A stretch of DNA of 64,000 nt from positions 310,001-374,000 of the forward strand of contig NZ_FUYY01000002.1 of assembly GCF_900168045.1 (NCBI RefSeq). Direction: 5' to 3'. The notes beneath the pieces are model-generated. The model made no database searches, had not been told where the DNA came from, and worked only from the letters and a program-made list of their open reading frames with translations. Each line of letters opens with the position of its first letter. Position 1 is the first letter of the stretch. Below are positions 16,879 to 24,558 of this stretch, piece after piece. The stretch comes from Salegentibacter holothuriorum. GTDB lineage: Bacteria; Bacteroidota; Bacteroidia; Flavobacteriales; Flavobacteriaceae. The position numbers were made by a program, and so were the translations under genes.

Positions 16879-18198
16879 CTAGTCTAATTTTGAAGGTAAA
16901 ATCCAATCGTGATGCTTAAAGTGATGCCATTTTTCAGCCGCAAGATCCACTTTTGGATCTATAAAATTTTCGTAAGGTCTGCCGTTGATGCTTATTTTAG
17001 ATTTCACAAACACCTGCACTTCTTTTCCTTTTTCGGCATAATCCTTCTTTATATGTTGCGCAAACTGCCACATCATATCTGGCTTAGAGTTTACCGAGCG
17101 CATCTGCTTTTTACTCAAATAGCGGGCTTTATTAAGGTGAATGGTATCAGTAGTTCCTTTCTCAACCACTTTAAAAGTTGTTTTCCCCGAACGAGAGCGC
17201 AACATCATACGCCAGCTTAAGCGGTGGGCTTCTTCTGTCCAGAGTACATTATCTTTAAAAAACCAGTGTCGAAGCGGCAAACCAATTTGAATAGCAAACC
17301 ACAGCGCAAGAACCGTAATTAGTGGTTTTTTATAGGAAGGGATTATAATTTCAGCTTTATCGTAATAAGGTTTTCTTTTCCGAAGAATGTATTTATTGAT
17401 TGTTTCTGAAGGAAAAAAGAACAGGGTGAAAGCCAGGGATAAATAAGGAAATATCCCAATATGAAAAATAAAACTATTAAACAGGTGAAAGAAAATTGCG
17501 AGGATAAAAGCAGGCATTCTTGTTCGTTTCCATAAGAGCGCGGGGATAATCAACAAATCAAAGATTAGTCCAAAATAAGTAATTACATACCTAACCCAGG
17601 GCTGCTGAAGTATTTCTCCCACCAGCCAGTAATCGGCTTTTCCAGCCATAAGCATAGCCGGCAGGGTGCCATCCAACCAATCTGGATATAATTTTGCTAC
17701 TGATGCATAGGTGTAAACAATCCATAATTGCAGAACTATTAAAAGCCAAACCCACTGCGGCATAGCAATTTTCTGAAAGTCAGGTTTTTTCCAGGCGTCT
17801 AATGATAAATAGCGATGTACCGGAAGAAAAAACATTATTCCGCAGAGCAACATCAGCAAATAATAATGATTGTTATAGGAAGATTTTTGCATCAGGTAAA
17901 CCGATGCCCACATTATGGTGTAACAAAAAATACTGAAACGATATTTAAAGCCTAGCATTACGAAAACACCAAACAGCCCCATTAATCCGTAGTAATACAA
18001 CATTCCATTACCCGGGAGTGGCTGCAGAAATTCAAAACCAATAAAATTAAAGGTAAAGTCGGGCTCAATAAGGACTCTACGAATCCAACCGGTAAAAATT
18101 GCTCCAACAGCTTCCAGAGTAATAAGCAAGCCAAAAATAATTCTGAAAGCGATAAGCGCCGAATTATCTACCTGCTTAAAAAGCCATTTATTGAGCAT
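16879..18198 (-). CDS. HTTM domain membrane protein (vitamin K gamma-carboxylase-like)
   Basis: 439 aa, about six to eight TM segments over the first 290 residues (for example LIAFRIIFGLLITLEAVGAIF), then a soluble C-terminal domain. The family pattern includes WGIVYTYAS-like (LWIVYTYASVAKLYPDWL) and FHLFNSFIFHIGIFPYL, where the His residues are conserved. HTTM proteins are homologous to vitamin K-dependent gamma-carboxylase; the function of the bacterial members is unknown. It overlaps ribF by 11 nt. Confidence 0.85.
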   Translation of the reverse strand: MLNKWLFKQVDNSALIAFRIIFGLLITLEAVGAIFTGWIRRVLIEPDFTFNFIGFEFLQPLPGNGMLYYYGLMGLFGVFVMLGFKYRFSIFCYTIMWASVYLMQKSSYNNHYYLLMLLCGIMFFLPVHRYLSLDAWKKPDFQKIAMPQWVWLLIVLQLWIVYTYASVAKLYPDWLDGTLPAMLMAGKADYWLVGEILQQPWVRYVITYFGLIFDLLIIPALLWKRTRMPAFILAIFFHLFNSFIFHIGIFPYLSLAFTLFFFPSETINKYILRKRKPYYDKAEIIIPSYKKPLITVLALWFAIQIGLPLRHWFFKDNVLWTEEAHRLSWRMMLRSRSGKTTFKVVEKGTTDTIHLNKARYLSKKQMRSVNSKPDMMWQFAQHIKKDYAEKGKEVQVFVKSKISINGRPYENFIDPKVDLAAEKWHHFKHHDWILPSKLD

Positions 18199-19132
18199 AA
18201 TTATCCCTAATATACTGTTTAGAAAACGCCTCGTCTTGCTTCATTGCGATCTTTAAAGCTTCTATAGAACTAAATTTTTTCTCTGCTCTAATCCTGGTAA
18301 GCATTTCTATTTTAAGTTCTTTGCCGTATAAATCTTTATCGAGATTAAAGAAATAGGTTTCAATAGTTTGTTCCTCGCCACCCACTGTTGGGTTGGTTCC
18401 TATATTCATCATCCCAAAATAATGTTTGCCATCAATATTGGAACTCACTACATAAACTCCATTTTTAGGAATCAATTTATAATCTTCCTTAATACTCACA
18501 TTAGCGGTTGGATACTTGAACTCTTTTCCGAGTCCGCGTCCTTTCACCACCACCCCCTTTAAACTAAAAGGCGTTTGCAAATAGTTATTGGCTTTTTCTA
18601 CCCTACCCTCTAAAAGCGCATTTCTTATTTTGGTAGAACTTACTGCTACCTCGTCAACTTCCTGTTTGGTTATTTCTTCTACATCAAAACCATAGTCTTC
18701 ACCAAATTGTTTTAAGGTATTGATATCTGCTGTACGATTTCGGCCAAAACGATGATCGTAACCAATAATTACTTTTTTAGCTTGAAGCCGATTTACCAGA
18801 ATATCCCTAACAAATTCCTGCGCGGTAAGTCTGGAAAACTGCTGTGTAAATGGGTGCACCACCAAATGATCTATCCCGGTTTCTTCCAGGATCTCGGTAC
18901 GCTCTTCTATAGTATTTATAAGTTTTAGCCCGCTCTCTTTTTGCAAAACCATTCTTGGATGTGGAAAAAAAGTAAAGATTACCGATTCAAGATTTTCAAT
19001 CCTGGCGGCATCTACAAGTCTTTTTATAATTTGTTGGTGACCAGCGTGAACGCCATCAAAAGTACCAATGGTAACCACCGTTTGTTTCTCACTTTTAAAA
19101 GCATTTGCTCCTTTATGTATCTTCAAGGTCAA
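18188..19132 (-). CDS. ribF: Bifunctional riboflavin kinase / FAD synthetase
   Basis: 314 aa. N-terminal FMN adenylyltransferase domain with TIGTFDGVHAGHQQII (nucleotidyltransferase HxGH-like) and IGYDHRFGRNR; SSTKIRNALLEG; C-terminal flavokinase domain with GRGLGKEFKYPTANV and NGVYVV. It makes FMN and FAD from riboflavin in the cytosol. The stop overlaps the HTTM start by 11 nt and the gene starts 1 nt past the pth stop. Confidence 0.97.
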   Translation of the reverse strand: MTLKIHKGANAFKSEKQTVVTIGTFDGVHAGHQQIIKRLVDAARIENLESVIFTFFPHPRMVLQKESGLKLINTIEERTEILEETGIDHLVVHPFTQQFSRLTAQEFVRDILVNRLQAKKVIIGYDHRFGRNRTADINTLKQFGEDYGFDVEEITKQEVDEVAVSSTKIRNALLEGRVEKANNYLQTPFSLKGVVVKGRGLGKEFKYPTANVSIKEDYKLIPKNGVYVVSSNIDGKHYFGMMNIGTNPTVGGEEQTIETYFFNLDKDLYGKELKIEMLTRIRAEKKFSSIEALKIAMKQDEAFSKQYIRDNYAQ

Positions 19133-19133
19133 C

Positions 19134-19763
19134 TTATTTACCGTTAAATGAATTCATTGTATTAGAAATGCCGGCTGTGCCAAAAGATTTCACCAACTCA
19201 GCCGACTTCTGAAAGCGTTCCGGCAATTCCTTTTTCTCTTCCTCTCCCCATTCGCCCAGCACATAATCTACTTGTTGGCCTTTAGAAAACTCATCGCTAA
19301 TACCGAATCTAAATCTATTATATTTAGTGGTATTTAGTGTATTTTGAATGTCTTTTAAACCATTATGGCCTCCATCACTGCCTTTGGTTTTTAACCGAAT
19401 AGTTCCAAATGCTAAATTAAGATCATCTGTAATTACCAATAAATTCTGCAATTCTATTTTTTCTTTCTGAAGCCAATAATTAACAGCCTTCCCACTAAGA
19501 TTCATATAAGTTGAAGGTTTCAACATTATAAAAGTTCTACCTTTAAACCTAAATTTAGCAATATCTCCTAACTTTTCTGTAGAAAAACTCACCTCTTCTT
19601 TTTCGGCTATATAATCTAAGATTTTGAACCCTATATTGTGACGGGTATTTGCATACTTAGGACCTGGATTTCCCAGCCCTACAATCAAAAATTTTTTCAT
19701 GGGATCTTGTTCTTCTTCCTGGGGCTTTTTCTTATTGAGTATTTTTCCGAAGAAAGGCAGCAT
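19134..19763 (-). CDS. pth: Peptidyl-tRNA hydrolase
   Basis: 209 aa if the first ATG (19763) is used. The conserved part, KFLIVGLGNPGPKYANTRHNIGF, begins at residue 23, so an internal ATG at 19700 giving 188 aa is equally possible. Catalytic His in TRHNIG and the Asp of TDDLNLAFG are present; GSDGGHNGLKDI is diagnostic. It releases peptides from drop-off peptidyl-tRNA. The N-terminal extension is charged (KKKPQEEEQD). Clusters with rplY, prs and ribF. Confidence 0.95.
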   Translation of the reverse strand: MLPFFGKILNKKKPQEEEQDPMKKFLIVGLGNPGPKYANTRHNIGFKILDYIAEKEEVSFSTEKLGDIAKFRFKGRTFIMLKPSTYMNLSGKAVNYWLQKEKIELQNLLVITDDLNLAFGTIRLKTKGSDGGHNGLKDIQNTLNTTKYNRFRFGISDEFSKGQQVDYVLGEWGEEEKKELPERFQKSAELVKSFGTAGISNTMNSFNGK

Positions 19764-19817
19764 AGCTTTAGTTTTGGTAAAGATAAAATTATTAGAATAT
19801 CTAACTAAATGTTTTTA

Positions 19818-19908
19818 ACCGATAATCGAGATTTAAATGCTCCAGGGCCTAACTTAAATAAACTGTTATTCTCCATAAAAGAGTCGTGAGTTGGCTTCAA
19901 GATGGTTT
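19818..19908 (-). repeat. ~100-bp dispersed repeat, degenerate copy F
   Basis: On the minus strand only the last third is well kept (GGAGCATTTAAATCTCGATT then ATCGG); the 5' two-thirds have diverged. It lies between rplY and pth in the transcription direction. Confidence 0.5.
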
Positions 19909-19940
19909 ACTAAAAATTAATTTAAAAACCTTCGGAAATA

Positions 19941-19970
19941 AAAAAAGCACCCCGAGTGGGATGCTTTAAT
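19941..19970 (-). terminator. Intrinsic terminator after rplY
   Basis: On the minus strand AAAGCATCCC - ctc - GGGGTGCTTT followed by TTTT. One U-G wobble closes the stem in the minus-strand RNA but would be a C-A mismatch on the plus strand, so it is directional for rplY. Confidence 0.85.
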
Positions 19971-19992
19971 GTTTTGTTGAAAAAAGAATAGA

Positions 19993-20646
19993 TTAATTAT
20001 CTTCTCCTTCTTTAACTGCAGCAACATCATCTGTTTCAGTAGATGGTACTTCGTCTGCTGGTACTTCATCTTCATCATCGTCCTCTAGGGCAACAATGTT
20101 ACGTGAAGTTCTCACCTGACAAATTACTGTGTTATCTGGATGTTGAATTTCATAAGCTTCATCTTCTACAGCAGTAACATAAAGTTTTTGACCTATCTTA
20201 AGTTTAGATACATCTGCAGTAATATAATCTGGCAATTCCTGAGCCAAACCTCTTACTTTTAACCTACGTAGGTTATAACGTAATACTCCACCATTCTTCA
20301 CACCTCTGGCAACACCTTCGGTATGGATTGGAATTTCCATAGTGATTGGTTTATCATCACTAATCTGGTAGAAATCTACGTGCAAAATAGCATCTGTAAC
20401 CGGGTGGAACTGGATGTCCTGAAGAATAGCGTCAAACTTCTCGCCATCTCCAAACTTAATTTCCACGGTATGCACATCTGGGGTGTACACAAGGTTGTTA
20501 AACGAAATTTCTTCTGTTGCAAAATGCAACGGCTTGGCATCTCCCCCGTATAATACGCAAGGAACCTGTCCAGCATTACGTAGGGCCTTCGTGGCTTTCT
20601 TTCCTACGCTTTCTCTTTTAGATCCGTTGATCGTAATTGATTTCAT
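19993..20646 (-). CDS. rplY: 50S ribosomal protein L25 / general stress protein Ctc
   Basis: 217 aa long form. N-terminal L25 5S-rRNA-binding domain ([21 protein letters not shown], then VPCVLYGG) and C-terminal TL5/Ctc beta domain ([20 protein letters not shown]). The last ~30 residues are an acidic tail ([20 protein letters not shown]), common in Bacteroidota. It binds 5S rRNA in the central protuberance. The gene follows prs on the same strand. Confidence 0.96.
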   Translation of the reverse strand: MKSITINGSKRESVGKKATKALRNAGQVPCVLYGGDAKPLHFATEEISFNNLVYTPDVHTVEIKFGDGEKFDAILQDIQFHPVTDAILHVDFYQISDDKPITMEIPIHTEGVARGVKNGGVLRYNLRRLKVRGLAQELPDYITADVSKLKIGQKLYVTAVEDEAYEIQHPDNTVICQVRTSRNIVALEDDDEDEVPADEVPSTETDDVAAVKEGEDN

Positions 20647-20768
20647 TGTTGAAAAATTTTAGGCTGCAAAAGTAGCGCTTTTTTCGGTTCTATAAAACCC
20701 TGAATCAAAATTCTTTAAAAGAAGATTCCTATTCATAAGACTCCTTAAAAAACTCAATACAAGCGGTT

Positions 20769-21710
20769 TTACATGATAAATTTAGAACTTATAGATTTAT
20801 TTTCGTGAACCCTGGTCATCACATCGGCAAAAAGATTAGCGCAACTAACTACTTTAATTTTTTTGCTTTCCTGTTTTAGAGGAATAGAATCTGTAACTAT
20901 CAATTCCTGAAGTTTGGAGTTTTCAATTCGCTCGTAAGCCTCACCAGAAAGTACCGGATGTGTACATATAGCACGTACGCTTATAGCCCCACGCTCCATC
21001 ATTACATCGGCAGCTTTAGTTAAAGTACCTGCTGTATCTACCATATCATCTACCAATACCACATTCTTTCCTTCTACATTACCAATAAGCTCCATATGCG
21101 AAATCACATTGGCTTTTGCACGTTGCTTGTAACAAATAACCACATCACTCTCTAAAGCTTTAGAATATGCATAAGCTCGTTTAGATCCGCCCATATCTGG
21201 AGATGCAATTGTTAAGTTATCCAATCCTAATTTTTTTAAATGCGGAAGAAATATTGTAGAAGCATATAAATGATCTACAGGTTTTTCAAAAAAGCCCTGA
21301 ATTTGATCTGCGTGCAAATCCATAGTAATAATCCTGGTTGCACCAGCAGTTTCAAGAATACTCGCAATCATTTTAGCAGCGATTGGCACTCTCGGCTTAT
21401 CTTTTCTATCCTGCCGCGCCCATCCAAAATAAGGAAGTACAGCAGTAATATGGCGAGCTGATGCTCTTTTAGCGGCATCAAGCATTAATAACATTTCCAT
21501 TAAATGATCTGATCCCGGATGGGTAGATCCTATAATAAAAACACGAGAACCGCGAACCGATTCTTCAAAAGAAGGTTGAAATTCCCCATCACTGTAAGTG
21601 GAGGTAATCACGTTTCCTAATTTGGCTCCGTAAGCAGCCGCTATTTTAGTAGCTAAAGCTTTACTCTGTGTACAGGAAAAAATTTTTGCTTCGGTAGTTA
21701 CTTCTGGCAT
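20769..21710 (-). CDS. prs: Ribose-phosphate pyrophosphokinase
   Basis: 313 aa. PRPP synthase: FSCTQSKALATKIA, YSDGEFQPSFEESVRG, LPYFGWARQDRKDKPRVPI (ATP site), TMDLHADQIQGFFEKPVDHLYA, and the PRPP-binding VVLVDDMVDTAGTL. It transfers pyrophosphate from ATP to ribose 5-phosphate for nucleotide, His and NAD synthesis. The last residues carry an unusual SISSKFIM tail. Upstream gap 21711-22047 includes its promoter region. Confidence 0.97.
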   Translation of the reverse strand: MPEVTTEAKIFSCTQSKALATKIAAAYGAKLGNVITSTYSDGEFQPSFEESVRGSRVFIIGSTHPGSDHLMEMLLMLDAAKRASARHITAVLPYFGWARQDRKDKPRVPIAAKMIASILETAGATRIITMDLHADQIQGFFEKPVDHLYASTIFLPHLKKLGLDNLTIASPDMGGSKRAYAYSKALESDVVICYKQRAKANVISHMELIGNVEGKNVVLVDDMVDTAGTLTKAADVMMERGAISVRAICTHPVLSGEAYERIENSKLQELIVTDSIPLKQESKKIKVVSCANLFADVMTRVHENKSISSKFIM

Positions 21711-21829
21711 TTTGTGTTGTGTTTGAGTGTTTTGTGGTACATAAGTTGTGTGGCCCCAAATTTATAAATTTATTTCTTTCTGAACAGGTTTTGACAGACG
21801 CTACTTCGTATTAAAAATTTAGTTTCTAG

Positions 21830-21940
21830 CAACATCCTTCAACACAAACTACTGGTAGCAAGCCCAAAAGGCCTTTATAGAAAATAATATTTTTAATTTT
21901 GAGACGAGCCTCCCAACATTAAATCTAGATTATGGATTAA
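21830..21940 (+). repeat. ~100-bp dispersed repeat, copy G
   Basis: Segments TAGCAAGCCCAAAAGGCCTT, then TTTTAATTTTGAGACGAGCC, then ATTAAATCTAGATTATGGAT align with the other copies. It lies in the 337-bp divergent gap between prs and the CIA30 gene, the only copy not on the 3' side of a co-directional gene. Nothing else was seen in this gap. Confidence 0.65.
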
Positions 21941-22047
21941 GAAAAATTAAATCAAATTATTAATAAATTTATAGTTAAACCACCTAAAATCTCTTCTCAC
22001 CCTCCAATATGGTATATTATTAGAAATGTCTTAAATTTAAAATAAAA

Positions 22048-22581
22048 ATGATTCAACAACAACTCACAGTAATCTTAATACCGCTAATTATGAGCAGTTT
22101 ACTTATTTTTAACTTCAATTCAACTAATGACTGGTCTGGCTGGGAAGTAGAAAACGATGTGGTAATGGGTGGGAATTCTTCCAGTAAACTAGAACGTAGT
22201 ACTGAAGGTAATGCCGTTTTTAAAGGCTATGTTTCCCTGGAAAACAATGGCGGTTTTGCTTCATTGCAATATCACTTTGCTTCTAAAAACATCAGGAATT
22301 ACAAAAAAGCACATATTCTATTAAAAGGCGACGGAAAGAATTATCAGTTTAGAATAAAAGCTAATTTAAAGGACAGGGCTTCCTATGTATATACTTTTAA
22401 AACTACGGGAGACTGGCAAACTGTGGAGATCCCGTTAAAAGAAATGGTTCCCACCTTTAGAGGCAGAAAGCTGGACCTCCCTAATTTTTCGGCTGATGAA
22501 ATTCAGGAAGTACGATTTTTAATTGGAAACAACAGAGCAGAAAACTTCCGACTTGAAATTGACAAAATAGAGCTAAAGTAA
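22048..22581 (+). CDS. CIA30 family protein (complex I intermediate-associated 30-like)
   Basis: 177 aa. N-terminal hydrophobic stretch (LTVILIPLIMSSLLIFNF) probably acts as signal or anchor; then WSGWEVENDVVMGGNSSSKLE, GFASLQYHF, LLKGDGKNYQFRIK and EVRFLIGNNR, the galactose-binding-like beta-sandwich of the CIA30 family. The bacterial function is unknown; a carbohydrate or cofactor binding role is suggested by the fold. A dispersed repeat begins at its stop codon. Confidence 0.85.
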   Translation: MIQQQLTVILIPLIMSSLLIFNFNSTNDWSGWEVENDVVMGGNSSSKLERSTEGNAVFKGYVSLENNGGFASLQYHFASKNIRNYKKAHILLKGDGKNYQFRIKANLKDRASYVYTFKTTGDWQTVEIPLKEMVPTFRGRKLDLPNFSADEIQEVRFLIGNNRAENFRLEIDKIELK

Positions 22582-22686
22582 ATTACCTCACAACAAGTCT
22601 AACAGACATTAAATAGAAAAAAAATGGATTTCGAGGTATCCCGATTCTTCGGTACTGAATATTAAATCTCGATTATCGAGTAAATT
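22579..22686 (+). repeat. ~100-bp dispersed repeat, copy A
   Basis: TAAATTACCTCACAACAAGT, CAGACATTAAATAGAAAA, ATGGATTTCGAGGTA and ATTAAATCTCGATTATCGAG. The first TAA is also the stop codon of the CIA30 gene. Confidence 0.8.
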
Positions 22687-22823
22687 ATTACAAAAATCTG
22701 AGAAACCCTGTTTATTAATTATTCCCAATTAGCTGATAATAGCAGTAAAACAATGCTTAAAAGCTACACATTAGCTTATTGGAAAAAAAATAGAAAAAAC
22801 CGTGCGTTAAATGGAAAATTTTA

Positions 22824-22831
22824 TAATTTTG
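22824..22831 (+). promoter_or_regulatory. Candidate -7 box of the tRNA-Leu gene
   Basis: TAATTTTG fits TAnnTTTG and ends 10 nt before the tRNA 5' end. Confidence 0.5.
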
Positions 22832-22841
22832 CCGTCCACTT

Positions 22842-22923
22842 GCTCGAGTGGCGGAACTGGTAGACGCGCTGGATTCAAAATCCAGTAACTTCGGTTGTGC
22901 GGGTTCGATTCCCGCCTCGAGTA
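22842..22923 (+). tRNA. tRNA-Leu (anticodon CAA)
   Basis: Acceptor arms GCTCGAG / CTCGAGT pair with one terminal G-U; the anticodon stem CTGGA/TCCAG encloses TTCAAAA, giving anticodon CAA, which reads UUG. There is a short variable arm (TAACTTCGGTTGT region) and T arm GCGGG-TTCGATT-CCCGC. CCA is not encoded. Its 3' end (22910-22925) is duplicated at 31919-31934 and forms attL of the integrative element. Confidence 0.95.
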
Positions 22924-22925
22924 CT
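22910..22925 (+). repeat. attL (tRNA-Leu 3' end)
   Basis: TCCCGCCTCGAGTACT is the end of the T arm and acceptor stem of the tRNA. Identical 16 bp at attR. Confidence 0.85.
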
Positions 22926-22929
22926 TAAG

Positions 22930-22966
22930 CTCCTAATAACCTACTGGTTTTTAGGAGTTTTTTTTT
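22930..22966 (+). terminator. Terminator after tRNA-Leu
   Basis: CTCCTAA / TTAGGAG arms followed by a run of T. It lies on the element side of attL, so it was brought by the element; the hairpin after attR is probably the original one. Confidence 0.75.
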
Positions 22967-22978
22967 AAACTAAAACAA

Positions 22979-22998
22979 TTTGACATACACATGTCAAA
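22979..22998. promoter_or_regulatory. Left-end 20-bp palindrome of the element
   Basis: TTTGACAT-ACAC-ATGTCAAA, a perfect inverted repeat with 8-bp arms, 54 bp inside attL. A near-identical copy (18 of 20) with the same ACAC loop stands at the other end (31758-31777). Candidate binding site for the integrase, excisionase or an element repressor. Confidence 0.7.
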
Positions 22999-23136
22999 CT
23001 TTTTAATAATCAGCTATACTGCTAAGCACGTAACAGTTTTTATTCAATTTTTCTTCCCACTCAAACTAAAACAGTAAGAAATTTAATCTATAAATTAGAA
23101 ATTTATATATTTGAAATCCAATATTCTCAATGCCCT

Positions 23137-23144
23137 TACCTTTG
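23137..23144 (+). promoter_or_regulatory. Candidate promoter of the patatin operon
   Basis: TACCTTTG fits the -7 consensus, with TTTG at 23110-23113 as a possible -33 box (23 nt apart). It lies 43 nt before the first gene of the operon. A second possible -7 box, TATATTTG, is at 23106-23113. Confidence 0.45.
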
Positions 23145-23186
23145 AAATGTTGCATATTCTAATTTTTTTAGTTTAACAAAACCAAT

Positions 23187-24224
23187 ATGACGCAAGGTCA
23201 AAAGACTCTTTATTACGACATTTTGGATTCTCATGTATTAGCAGATGACATCCAAGCACTTTTAAGAAAATATAAGGAAGACAACCGTGATTTAATTCGA
23301 CTAGGAGGTACTAAAGAGGAAAAAATAGAAAACCTTTTTGAAGCAATTGAAAATAATATTATTGAACTATCGGAAGTTCAAGGTTTATTAAAGGATGCTG
23401 AAGAATATGGAGATCAGTATATCTATTTTTATAAACCTGTAGATGGAGTTAATCCAGACCAATATCACGACGGAGATAAGATTGCGAATGCTATTCTTCC
23501 CCAAAATATTAGAAAAGATTTTCCTAAAATTATTCAAATGCCCTCAAAACGGGAATGGGTTGATTTTAGAGCTCCAAATAGAGGGGTGAAAAATTCTTGG
23601 ATGTTTAAGCTTTATGATAGAAAAACACGAGAAGTAAAAGAAAATGAAGCTAGAGATGTATCAGGCAGAAGAGTCGTAACTTATGTAACAAAAGAAGACC
23701 GTTTGGTCTATATTGCGTTATGGGATGGTGAAGATGAATTATCATTAAAAATTAGTCGTACATCTTTTGATTCAACTAAAAGCTTAAGAAGCTCAAGAAT
23801 AGAATTGGAACAAATGATGGCTAGAGGGATACACATCCGAAAAGATTTTAAATTTTTTGATTTAACAGATACTATCAATAAAATCTTAATTAATTCGGAG
23901 GATAACAAAAATAATTATATCTTGTTGAGTGCCAAACTAAAAGACACTCACAATGGCTACGCTACTATAAGTTCTCACGGTGAAGATGAAACAGATTTAT
24001 TATCCGACGTTTCGAGAAAAGAAGCTATAAATGCTTATATTAATGGAAACGGTAAAGCAAGTAGTTTAGTTGTACAGTTTTTAGCTGAAGGCTCAAATGG
24101 TGAATTATCCAAAGACATAAAGGTAGTCCTTGGAAAACATACAATGAACGAGATAATTATATCGTCTAAGATCAGTCCTCAGGAATATAAATATGTTAGA
24201 AGGAAAATTGCAGAATTTAGCTAA
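23187..24224 (+). CDS. Unknown protein, first gene of the patatin operon (candidate sensor)
   Basis: 345 aa, no family recognised. The first ~80 residues look helical and charged and end in EYGDQYIYFYKP, reminiscent of a small SAP-like or winged-helix module before a beta-strand. The middle holds KREWVDFRAPNRGVKNSW and a beta-rich stretch (RRVVTYVTKEDRLVYIALW). The last third (SSLVVQFLAEGSNGELS and VRRKIAEF) may be a second alpha-beta unit. There are no TM segments, no nucleotidyltransferase GS...DxD motif, no Walker A and no nuclease motif. It overlaps the next gene by 32 nt. Its place upstream of a lipase effector suggests a sensor or activator, by inference only. Confidence 0.6.
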   Translation: MTQGQKTLYYDILDSHVLADDIQALLRKYKEDNRDLIRLGGTKEEKIENLFEAIENNIIELSEVQGLLKDAEEYGDQYIYFYKPVDGVNPDQYHDGDKIANAILPQNIRKDFPKIIQMPSKREWVDFRAPNRGVKNSWMFKLYDRKTREVKENEARDVSGRRVVTYVTKEDRLVYIALWDGEDELSLKISRTSFDSTKSLRSSRIELEQMMARGIHIRKDFKFFDLTDTINKILINSEDNKNNYILLSAKLKDTHNGYATISSHGEDETDLLSDVSRKEAINAYINGNGKASSLVVQFLAEGSNGELSKDIKVVLGKHTMNEIIISSKISPQEYKYVRRKIAEFS

Positions 24225-24558
24225 GGAATACCCTGAGTATTCCAAGATTTTCGAAGCTATTCTTGATTGGTTTGAAAGACACCCAAACCAAAGGGCTATT
24301 ACTATGGATTATTTCTATTCAGATAAATACTCCTTCTCAATTCCCGACATCAATATTACATTCATGATTCTAAAGGAACATTCAATCTTGAAGACCGTTT
24401 ATCGGGTTATTGATGAGGATGGCAGCAAGATTAGTCACGATTTTTTGAATCTTAAAGATATTCCTACTCAAGTAGATACAATGTGGGGAAATAAAAAGGA
24501 TATTGAAGATGTAGATGTTATTCCATTTTACGCTCTTGAAAAACAAAATGACTTTTGA
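24193..24558 (+). CDS. Small unknown protein between candidate sensor and patatin
   Basis: 121 aa, no family recognised, soluble, acidic near the C-terminus. It begins inside the end of the 345-aa gene (ATG at 24193) and ends with TGA overlapping the TTG start of the patatin gene as TTGA, so all three are translationally coupled. The N-terminal third is helical (GKLQNLAKEYPEYSKIFEAI), followed by a short beta-rich part (YFYSDKYSFSIPDINITFMI). It could be an adaptor or an inhibitor of the phospholipase; the tight coupling fits a stoichiometric partner. Confidence 0.6.
   Translation: MLEGKLQNLAKEYPEYSKIFEAILDWFERHPNQRAITMDYFYSDKYSFSIPDINITFMILKEHSILKTVYRVIDEDGSKISHDFLNLKDIPTQVDTMWGNKKDIEDVDVIPFYALEKQNDF

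Noticed and set aside
23187-24224. CBASS: the 345-aa gene as a CD-NTase feeding the patatin
   Set aside because: No GS(x)n DxD nucleotidyltransferase motif anywhere in the protein, and no SAVED or Cap2/Cap3 neighbour.
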